This document shows, one piece after another, positions 1 through 7,800 of a stretch of DNA of 8,140 nt (positions are counted from its first letter, which is position 1; each line of letters begins with the position of its first letter). Below the pieces are notes generated by a model. The model worked only from the letters and a program-made list of their open reading frames with translations, was not told the origin of the DNA and ran no database searches. This DNA comes from JAHJDR01 sp964609965 (GTDB lineage Bacteria; UBA10199; JADGCS01): contig CAZSTS010000038.1 in the NCBI GenBank assembly GCA_964609965.1, positions 1 to 8,140 of the forward strand, written 5' to 3'. The position numbers were made by a program, and so were the translations under genes.

Positions 1-284
1 GTGGTCGTTTAACAACATGGTTCAGTTTACACAAAATATTTTACGCTCTCAAAAGTGAGTTTGTTTTTCATCTTTCATTCCTTGTAGGCAACTTGCCATA
101 CATGAGATTCACTTCCTTTAATCTACATAAACCAACACATCCTACAGGAAAATGTGGATTTTACTTTGGCCAAAGATATGAAGAAAACGGTAAAATATTC
201 ACTCCTCTTTCCATCTTTTGCGATCACAGCAACGCTGATCCTGATATTATTAGTAGGTTAATGGACAGGTTTGTGGGAAGGTAG
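1..284 (+). CDS. Chloramphenicol acetyltransferase-family protein, C-terminal part (5' end outside window)
   Basis: The frame is open from base 3 to a TAG at 282-284, giving about 93 C-terminal residues. The segment GNLPYMRFTSFNL (FTSFNL at 108-125) matches the conserved PW-SFTSFNL region of CatA-type chloramphenicol acetyltransferases. Further on, GKIFTPLSIFCDHSNADPD aligns with the family's GKVL-PLAIQVHHAVCDG. CAT enzymes are cytoplasmic trimers that move acetyl from acetyl-CoA to chloramphenicol or a related hydroxyl acceptor. The catalytic His (codon 225-227) and the structural Asp four residues later (237-239) are kept, but the first His of HHxxxDG is Asp and the Gly is Pro, so activity and substrate are uncertain. 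The first 19 codons fit the family poorly. Frame 2 over bases 2-55 (WSFNNMVQFTQNI...) fits about as well and ends in TGA at 56-58, so a frameshift near base 55 is possible. The gene converges on its right-hand neighbour with 64 nt between stops. Confidence 0.7.
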   Translation, partial: GRLTTWFSLHKIFYALKSEFVFHLSFLVGNLPYMRFTSFNLHKPTHPTGKCGFYFGQRYEENGKIFTPLSIFCDHSNADPDIISRLMDRFVGR

Positions 285-303
285 CCACCAGTTGATTGGC
301 TAC
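281..303. repeat. Inverted repeat over the acetyltransferase stop codon
   Basis: GTAGCCA (281-287) pairs perfectly with TGGCTAC (297-303) around a 9-nt loop. It lies between two convergent genes and includes the TAG stop. No T-run follows on either strand, so it is at best a weak or Rho-assisted end signal. Part of the sequence is shared with the small exported-protein gene at 1640-1656, so the hairpin may be incidental to that homology. Confidence 0.4.
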
Positions 304-315
304 TAGACTTGCTGG
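283..315 (-). pseudogene. Degenerate fragment related to the small exported-protein gene
   Basis: Seventeen bases at 283-299 are identical to 1640-1656 inside the small lysine-rich protein gene. The match continues with small indels to about 315, aligned with 1657-1673 (CTTGCTGG is shared). Read on the minus strand, the matching block encodes Pro-Ile-Asn-Trp-Trp-Leu, the same hexapeptide as in the intact gene. The sequence just upstream is out of frame with it, and TAG TAG lies in that frame. The fragment lies 33 nt after the stop of the metallopeptidase-like gene, the same relative place the intact small gene occupies after the giant gene. I infer a decayed downstream partner gene. A dispersed repeat that happens to be used as coding sequence in one place is the alternative. 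Confidence 0.45.
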
Positions 316-348
316 ATACAGGGTACCCCCTACATCAAAATTGATTTT

Positions 349-1368
349 TTACATAGAAAAAGGAGGTTGTGATAATTGTGCCTTTAGGGCTGCTTCTATC
401 TCACCTGAATTCAAAAAATCGAAATTTCTTCCGATGAGAGAGTCCCTCAAGTCCTCCCTTTGCATAGCTTCAAGACCATAAACACCAATACCTGCTTGTA
501 CGAAATATTCCATCTTAATCTGTTTTAGACGGATTCGATAATAATTCCCCTCCAAAATATCCTCTAGAGTTAAATTAGGAATACTGGGGTCCCGTTGATA
601 AGCATAAACTTCTTCAACAACCTTGCTAACAGTTTCTTCAAGGATCAATCCTCTAAAATCTTGCTCACTAGATCTTATAAATTGTTTAGGATCTATTGCA
701 ATAGCCCTCAGCTCCTCAACCCCATCAGCTACAGGTGTGAATGTCCAAGGTCTGACAACATGAGCTCCTTCGTGGACAAAAAGCATTTCTAAACTTCTTT
801 CTGGAGTTACCCCAAGTATGTCTGCTGTAGTGATAAGACTGTTATAATCGATATAAACTTTTTTATCCTCTTTAACAGTGAGAGCTGGAATCATTCCGTT
901 ACTGGATTCAAAACGGCTAACGATATCTGCGGGAACTTCTGAACTGCCAGGAGTGTACAGCACAAATTGATAATTTTGTTTTGTAAAAGCCTCTAGAGCC
1001 CAAGCCATAATTGCATTCTCTGAGGCCACACCAGTCATGAAAGCTTTTACATTGGCATCAAAATCTCCCTCAAATATTTTTTCGAGAGGATTGTCTGTGT
1101 CAGTTTTAACTTCTTTAGTTTGCAAACTTGCTAAGAGAACATCTTGAGTTTGACTGTTTGGATAGACAAGAGGACTTCGATCTGAAAGACTTTCTTCTAT
1201 TTGATATTTACGCCAACTTGAATCAGAATCTCCGATAGAAAAGTGGAGAGTGGAATCTGTTAGAGTGATTTCTGTTGGCTCTAATCCCTCTGCAAAATCA
1301 TCGAACGCAGCATTATCCCTATCATTCACTGAACTTGCGTCTAAATTGATATTATGAGTAAAAGTCAT
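349..1368 (-). CDS. Putative HExxH zinc metallopeptidase-like protein (339 aa)
   Basis: I do not recognise the family as a whole. The clear motif is LEMLFVHEGAHVV, with His199, Glu200 and His203 forming HExxH, the zinc-binding and catalytic signature of zincin peptidases. It is preceded by a helix-like hydrophobic stretch, as usual. A Glu-rich helix, LILEETVSKVVEEVYAY (241-257), follows about 40 residues later and could give the third zinc ligand (Glu244/245 or Glu252/253), with Tyr255 or Tyr257 as a possible assisting residue. That spacing suits gluzincins with a long insert, such as lethal-factor-like domains, better than thermolysin. Residues 1-100 are acidic and poor in recognisable motifs, perhaps a pro-region or targeting segment. 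No signal peptide or membrane segment is visible. The ATG at 1368 is preceded by only a weak AGAG. The gene has its own upstream region and is probably transcribed separately from the operon to its right. A degenerate small-gene fragment follows it. Confidence 0.6.
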   Translation of the reverse strand: MTFTHNINLDASSVNDRDNAAFDDFAEGLEPTEITLTDSTLHFSIGDSDSSWRKYQIEESLSDRSPLVYPNSQTQDVLLASLQTKEVKTDTDNPLEKIFEGDFDANVKAFMTGVASENAIMAWALEAFTKQNYQFVLYTPGSSEVPADIVSRFESSNGMIPALTVKEDKKVYIDYNSLITTADILGVTPERSLEMLFVHEGAHVVRPWTFTPVADGVEELRAIAIDPKQFIRSSEQDFRGLILEETVSKVVEEVYAYQRDPSIPNLTLEDILEGNYYRIRLKQIKMEYFVQAGIGVYGLEAMQREDLRDSLIGRNFDFLNSGEIEAALKAQLSQPPFSM

Positions 1369-1376
1369 CTCTATTT

Positions 1377-1385
1377 TATTATCGG
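1377..1385 (-). promoter_or_regulatory. Conserved CCGATAATA leader element before the metallopeptidase-like gene
   Basis: The second copy of the nine-base element. It is followed by AAATAGAG and the ATG at 1368. Similarity to the giant-gene leader continues into the first codons (ATGACTTTTA against ATGACATTTA), so this is a shared 5' block and not an isolated hexamer. Confidence 0.35.
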
Positions 1386-1423
1386 ATCATTAAAGAAAAT
1401 GTTTCCATGGATATGGTTTTTTC

Positions 1424-1439
1424 GTGTCCTGAAGGACAC
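1424..1439. promoter_or_regulatory. Perfect dyad upstream of the metallopeptidase-like gene
   Basis: GTGTCCT (1424-1430), GA, AGGACAC (1433-1439) is a perfect 7-bp inverted repeat, 55 nt upstream of the ATG at 1368. It shares the half-site GGACAC/GTGTCC, with the same 4-nt spacing, with the dyad 59 nt upstream of the giant gene, but the half-sites are in the opposite orientation. It could be a regulator-binding site or an RNA hairpin. It lacks the T-run of an intrinsic terminator in either direction. Confidence 0.4.
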
Positions 1440-1503
1440 TAGGTAGATAGAAAATTAGTACTAATCACATGATCCTAAAAAGAAATAATGAGCTGCTTTC
1501 CCC

Positions 1504-1851
1504 TTAACTCTTCATCCCAGACACCTTCTTCTTCTTTTCCTCTTTTTTCATTCTCTTCAAAATTTCTTCTTTCTTAAGTTCTTCCTGCTTTTTCTTATTA
1601 TAATAGTATTTATTATAATCAGTGCGTGTTTTGTGATCGAGCCACCAGTTGATTGGACTTCCAGGCTTGCTGGGATGGTTAAAGGGATCTGCGTGGGCGA
1701 TAAGAGGAAAAAGAAAGGAAATGAGACAGGTAATAAGGATAAATTTGATAAAAAACCCCATTGGTTTTTGTAACGAATGAGGGAAAGGCTTTGGTCTGAT
1801 CAAAAGGCCTCTGCCTACTTTTCCTGAGCCTGATCCAATAACTTTTACCAT
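1504..1851 (-). CDS. Small exported lysine-rich protein (start at 1851 or, more likely, 1761)
   Basis: The longest reading gives 115 residues from an ATG at 1851. Met31 (ATG at 1759-1761) begins a textbook Sec signal peptide: a short start with one Lys (MGFFIKF), a hydrophobic core of about 13 residues, then PLIAHA followed by Asp, an A-x-A cleavage site. I therefore favour start 1761 (85 aa), although neither ATG has a strong ribosome site. The first 30 residues of the long form read like translated intergenic repeat (TCCTGAGCCTGATCC on the plus strand). The mature part, about 61 residues, opens DPFNHPSKPGSPINWWLD. It then has a Tyr/Asn patch (DYNKYYYNKKK) and ends in a Lys/Glu-rich helix. 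No lipobox is present (LITC lies inside the hydrophobic core). The gene follows the giant gene by 7 nt and is probably co-transcribed with it. Function is unknown; a periplasmic or secreted partner of the giant protein is a guess. Confidence 0.6.
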   Translation of the reverse strand: MVKVIGSGSGKVGRGLLIRPKPFPHSLQKPMGFFIKFILITCLISFLFPLIAHADPFNHPSKPGSPINWWLDHKTRTDYNKYYYNKKKQEELKKEEILKRMKKEEKKKKVSGMKS

Positions 1852-1858
1852 AGCCTAC

Positions 1859-4800
1859 TCAATCAGAAACAACCTCAAACAACCTAGGCTTAGGAACATC
1901 AAATCCTGTATCAAGAACTTCGGCAAGTTTGAGTTCTGGAAACACAACCTCATCACCTGTACGTCTCACAGTAAAACGAAGAAAATGTCGGTCATTATAT
2001 TTATCTCTAGTATGTAAAGGCACTTCTGGATTCCACTCATCCCAAAACTCTGTTCCTCTAAAAGCCCTTCCTCGAATTTGCTCAGTATTTGAACTAACAA
2101 CTTCCAATCCATCAATACCTTCTAACCATTTATCAAGAGTAACAATGTTCCCACCTTCTAATCGTACACGTGTATCACCATAAGCCACAACTAAATCCAC
2201 TCCTCTTGGGATAGAATTAAGAATACCTGCTATTTCTCGAGCAGGATTTCCATAGGCAACAGCAGCAAAAGAATCTATAATAACAGCATTCGCCCAATCA
2301 ACATCAGCTGGTAGAATTTCTCCAAGATTTCTAGCTTCTCCTCGCACAAACTCTAATGAATATGGTTCTGGTACATTATCTGTTTCTTGAGCAGGCCTTG
2401 GTTTGCGATCTACCGCAATCATGCGTACCGCAGGATTGGGAGCGTCACTTTTTCTATTTGGAAGTGTTGCCCAACGGGCTCGCGTTTGAGCATATTCAGC
2501 TTGGGCTTCGCCAAATGATCCCAAATGAATCCAAACACCATGACCTGTTTCTTGAAACCTTCCATTAATGTCTACAATAACACCTTCACCGCCTGTTCTA
2601 TAGTTAAGAGGTGGAAAACCAACACCAGCTTCGTAATCACTCAAACCCTGTGGATCAGTAATGGCTGGAAATCTTTGTTCTGTGCGAAAAACAGGTCTTT
2701 CTCTTCTTGCTGCTTGTGGTCGACGTGGCCCTCTTGTGCTCTCTCCAGCACTAATAATTCTTATACCATCATCGTTAGTCTCTCTTGGTTCTTTTGGGGA
2801 ATTAATAATTTTAGGCTGAGAAAAAGATAAAAAGCCTTCAGGCTGCGTTCTTTCTGCATTTTTTTGGTCTCCAAAAGGAGTAAATCTAAAACGTCGTCTT
2901 GTCCATCTGCCTATTGCGGAAACATTCCTTTCTTGTGGACCGTGGTGTTCTTCATTAAACGCTCTCAGTTCAGGAGATTTTGTTATTGGTTCAAATACTT
3001 CTGTTTCTGGTCTGGGATTAGATGCAAGAGTGTTTGTCAATTGAGCAGGAACTTCGCTTTGAAGGTTGTCTGAAGTTATGCTTAAATTAATACCATCAAT
3101 CACAGCTTGTGCTCCGGCTGGAACAGGCTCAATTACACGAAGAGGTGCTCTTCTGAGCCCATCATAAGGGAGAGTTGCTCTAGCAAGAGGCGCTGTTTTT
3201 TCTTCAGGGGAAAATTCTGCTTCAGCTAATCTCAAATAATCTGCATCAAGTCGTTCTTCAACAACATCAAATTTTGCTTCAAGTTCAGCCATGCCCTCTT
3301 CTCTCGAATCATTGTACTCATGTAAATCACTTCTAAGTTCACGCATACTCAAACGTAATTCACGGTTGGCTTCGAGTAAATCAGGATTCCCTTCTCCTAA
3401 AGCAGTTATTTGATCTACGTAGTCATATAAACGTGTCCTTAACTCTGATCTGGTTTGTGATACACTGCGCCCTCGTCCTTGAGGTCTTTCATTAGGAAGA
3501 TAGAGGTCTGTAGCTTCTAAATTAATATCTGCTTCTGATTCAATATTATCATGCGCTTGTTCTTCAACACGTGCTTCGAGTTCAGAAAGGTTTCTTGTTG
3601 ATTCAACTGTATGACTACTCTCACGTGGAGCTTCGGGAGCAGGCGTTGCTTTAGCTTTTCTTGAAGGAACTGGAATTGTAACATCCGCAGAGGTTGCTGG
3701 CGCATCAAAAGATGAATCAGGAGTTAATGGAATGTCCCTAAGTGTCCCAGGACCAATGTCGACTGGAATTTCATCGTAGCGACCTCGATTATCATGTGAA
3801 CGTAAAACAACATCTTCACCCAGACTCAATTGATATAAAAGTTCATTTAGTTGATCACATTCATATTTTGTTAGCTGGTGATTTGTATAGAGATCATCAA
3901 TTCTTCTTCCCGTTTCCCCAATAAATTTTGCATCATGTTGCGTTGGATCTGAAAAACGCTCAAGCCACGCGTCCACACGTTGTATGAAGATCACAACATC
4001 ATTAAAAGTTTGAAGTGAGGGTATCTCTGCTACTTCAGGGATTGTATTTTGTCGACTTTCACGATTTGCTTCTAAGGCAGCATGATAGTCAGTTCTTGCT
4101 ACATCACTATCAACAGGTGTACTTTCTTGAGCAAAATGACGGTCTGTTCGTCTAGGGATTTTTTCTGTTGTTTCTCGTTCTGCTGCACGCGAACGACCTC
4201 CTGTTGCTGTTTGAGGTTGAGCAAATGCAGGAACAGCTGCTTGTCTTTGTCCTTCGCCTGCAAACCAGCTAAACGTGAAAACGTTTCGTGCCATATCCCA
4301 ACCTGTTACTAATCCATGTTGTCCTTCAGTCACACTGGCACGGTCTGTTGAGGAGGCTTCTACACCAACTGTCACGTGGTTATGGGCAGAACGTAAGTTT
4401 TCACCAGAGCTAGTACTTGCTTGAGCGCGACGTGTGAATCTGGGCATAATAAAGGCTACATCAGCACCTGTGAGAGCTTCGGCATTTACAAGGTTTTCTA
4501 TAACTTCTGGTGTTGCCCTACCATCAAAACAATCTTGAATAGCCCTTTCAACATTTCCTCGAGAGATATCACCATTTTGATACTGTGCTATTGCCTTTGC
4601 CATTGTAGCTGTTTTTGGCCCACCCGAAACAATGACTGTTCTACCAGCTTCAGGGGTTACAATGCGCCTAACTGTAGGTTGTCCTCCTTGAGTGGTTTCA
4701 ACCGCATAATAAGGAATCTCACCGCCCTGAACCATTCCCTGTTGTGCTATGCTAGCCATATTTTGGAGGGCATCTTTATGAACAGCTACGGGTTTTCCAT

Positions 4801-7800
4801 CTCTCGTAAAAACATACATATCGCCGCGAGGCTCAGCTGTCATTTCAAAAGCATGCTCACCGATCAAAAGAGCTGGGGCTTTATCTGGGTCCAATCTAAG
4901 TGAAACAGCATCGAGTCCCCTTTCTGCACGAGCGAGTACATCTTCGATTGAGCGTGCTTTAGCCCAAGCTGCACCAACAGTATCTTTGTCAGTGCCTGAT
5001 AGATGTGGGAGCAAGCGTTCATAGAGACTTGCTTCACGCGCAGCAAGTTTTCGTTCTAAACCAATTCTTTCGCCTACATCTGTTGTTTGTTTCATTTGTT
5101 CAACGAGACTTGCACGCTGTTTTTCAAAGATATTAAGTTCTCTTGTTGCCTGCGAGCTTTGAATAGACCTAGTTAAACGCTGGGTAACAGGTTTGGCCAA
5201 AAAGCTACCCACACGGTACGTCACTGCAGTTGAAAAAGAACCCTGGATTGTTGCTCCCAAATTTTCAGCGCTTAGTATATCATTTAAACATTTTACTTTT
5301 ACGGGCTCTCCATTACGCATGATGTAAGCATCATGTCCCACACCATATTGTAATGTCTGGACTGTAAGGCCCCCTGCACTCATACCCATAACTTCTGATG
5401 CAAAAGCAATACCATGACCAACAGCGTTTTGTGGAATCAAACCTCTCTGCATGGCAACACGTGAGGCCCCAGTAAAACTCTTTAATACACCAAGTGAAAC
5501 AAATGTTTCAGCATAAGCCCATCCAAATTCGCCAGCAGACTGAAAAGCCATCTGTTGTCTGGCTGTTGTCATGGCGGTTGTCATAGAGCGACCACGCAAA
5601 CCAGCTTCAGCAATCACCGTGCCACTATGAATAATTCTTTCACCACTAAGGAAAAGCAAGCTCTCAACACCAAGACCAATAATAGCACCAGAAATACTTG
5701 CTCCGACCGTACCTACACCAAATGCAGCTCCACCCAAATAGGTTCCAGCAGCAGCTCCAGCAGGTCCTGCCACAGAGAAGAGAGCAACCATAAGTGCTGT
5801 TGTTGCTGTAAACGTAGCAGCTTTCCAGGCAAAATCACTTTGAGCTTTAGCTGTTAAAATATGATTCCAACCAACGCTTTTAATCACACCATCAGGGCCT
5901 TGTTTTAGAGAACCAATAGCTGTTGTGTAGACTTGTTGTGATTTAGTAAGTACTGCTTCTAATGTTTGATTGTCGCTATTACCTTGTGCTGCTCGCATGA
6001 GTTGATTGTAGGCATTGGCTAGTTGTGGTCTGGCTGCTAAAATTTGTTGATGTGCAACAGTGGCTTCTGGAGAAACATCTTTGAATTGTTCAGCCAAATC
6101 TAAAAATACAGTGGCTTCTACGAGTTGTTGCATCACACCTAAAGATGAGGCGCCTAAACCAAGCATGGCTTGAGCTTCTTCAAAGTTTTCTTGTTGATAA
6201 AGGTCTTTGGCTTGATCGAAATAATCAAAGCAAAAATCCATAGAGGGGATATAACTTCTGAGCATTTTTTGAGTATCTTCTGAATAATCACCACTATTAG
6301 CTAAAGCCCTAAGCTCAGTCATACTATCAAATTTATTACTGCGCATAGACTCAATGCTGTAGTTAAGCATGAGTGTTTGCCCCTCTTCTTGGAGGCGTGT
6401 GATGTCTTGCCCATAAGCGTCACCAGATGCTAGTTCAGCAAAGATTTCTTGCAAGCGTGTTTCATGGGCTCTGTGTTCTTCTCTAACCTTATTTGGAATA
6501 ACATCTAAATACGCAGTAAGCCTGGCTTGTGAACGCTCTATGTCTACGACCTTTAGTAATTCGGTTTCTTCTGCAGAAACTTGACCAGCCATGTTTCTTA
6601 ATTGAGCTGTAGCCAGATCTTGTTCGGACGTGTGGACTGAGACCTCTTGCATAGGCATGATCATAGCTTGAGTCGTAGGATCTAAGTGATTGTAGAGATT
6701 TTCAAAAAAAGCCTGATCACCAATAATGATTTTACTGTGTTTGGCTACAAGCCTTAACACGCCAGGGTCTTGGCAAAGATCAGCCCATGTTTCTAAAAGT
6801 TTTACTGCTGTACCTGAATCGATCAGACTCATCTTGCCTAAAATAGCAGCAGCAATACAGTAATTTTCTTGAGCTACATTATCAAGAAGACTGGCTGCGT
6901 TTTGATATTGAGTGTAACAAAAATTAGTAGGCCCAGAAAGCATGAGCTCGCGTGTAATAGAAGCAGCAACTTCAAAAGAACGTTCACGAGCCTGTGTAGG
7001 AGATTCGTGAGATTGTAATGAATAAGCCCACTCTAAAAGACTTTTATTTCTTGGGGCCTGAATATAATCAATTATATCTCGAGTTTGAAAAATATATGTG
7101 TTGTCGTCATCTATTCTATGGCTAGCTATTCTTTCTACGCGTAGCCATTCTTCTGCAAAATTAGCCCTGGGTGTGTTAATGATTTGAAACTCACCAGTAG
7201 CTAGAGAGCGTTTGTAGTCTCTGTCATCTTGCTGCGTTCTGATTTGAACAGCTAAAGCGATTTTTTCGTAAGCCCCTGCATCAATTTCTTCTATGCGATC
7301 TGTAAGAGAAATAAACAGGTTTGGATCTTCTTGGCTTATTCGGTAGGATAAATTTCCAGCAATGAGAGTGCCATGTTCATCTTCTAAGAGCGCTAGCAAG
7401 ATTTGAATAGAACGAATGGGTTCTTGTGTGGTCATTTCAACAAAGAGAGACTCTGTGAACCCAGAATCTCTGTAAAAAAGTTCTGGGATTCTATCTGCGA
7501 TTTCTTTTGCTGTAGACTGTAATAAAATCTCTTGTGCTGTTTGCCCTAGATTTTCTGGCGTCTTATTGCCTTCAATAAGGCCATCTAAAATGTTTTGAGT
7601 TGTAGTAGGTTTATTTTGTGGAGTTAAAAGTTGATCAGTATAATGTGCTGCTGAGCCGTGCACATTGTAATTTGCAAGGCCAAAATCTACTGACATGCTA
7701 TGAGATTCACTTAAGACTTCTAAAAAAAGATAATCATCAGGCTTTTCAAAATAACCAGCAAAGGCACTTTGTGTTTCTGAGTCAGCTGTAGCAAGCCAGT

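Larger units (their letters stand above)
1369..1503. other. Intergenic region between the metallopeptidase-like and small exported-protein genes
   Basis: These 135 nt contain the 3' flank of the small gene and the upstream region of the metallopeptidase-like gene. On the minus strand the stretch reads through a perfect dyad (1424-1439), then an A-run, CATATCCA, TTTAAT and CCGATAATA just before the ATG. A possible promoter is TGGAAA, 18 bp, GATAAT, but that -10 would lie only 9 nt from the start codon and imply a nearly leaderless message. I see no convincing intrinsic terminator for the small gene here. Confidence 0.4.

Noticed and set aside
296..481. 61-codon plus-strand frame
   Set aside because: It overlaps the C-terminal coding part of the metallopeptidase-like gene on the other strand, has no family match by eye and no ribosome site.
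1424..1439. Dyad as an intrinsic terminator
   Set aside because: The stem is only 7 bp, and the homopolymer run is an A-run on the minus strand, so on the plus strand the T-run comes before the stem instead of after it.
1504..1851. Small protein as a lipoprotein
   Set aside because: The only Cys near the start is inside the hydrophobic core with Thr before it, which does not fit a lipobox. An A-x-A site fits better.
4421..4903. 160-codon open frame on the plus strand inside the giant gene
   Set aside because: It is antisense to a continuous 2003-codon frame, and its composition is Ser/Cys-rich with no recognisable domain, as expected of a shadow frame.
5555..5857. 100-codon Ser/Cys/Thr-rich plus-strand frame
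   Set aside because: It is the antisense of the Gly/Ala-rich hydrophobic segment. The Cys and Ser runs are reverse-complement artefacts of Ala and Gly codons.
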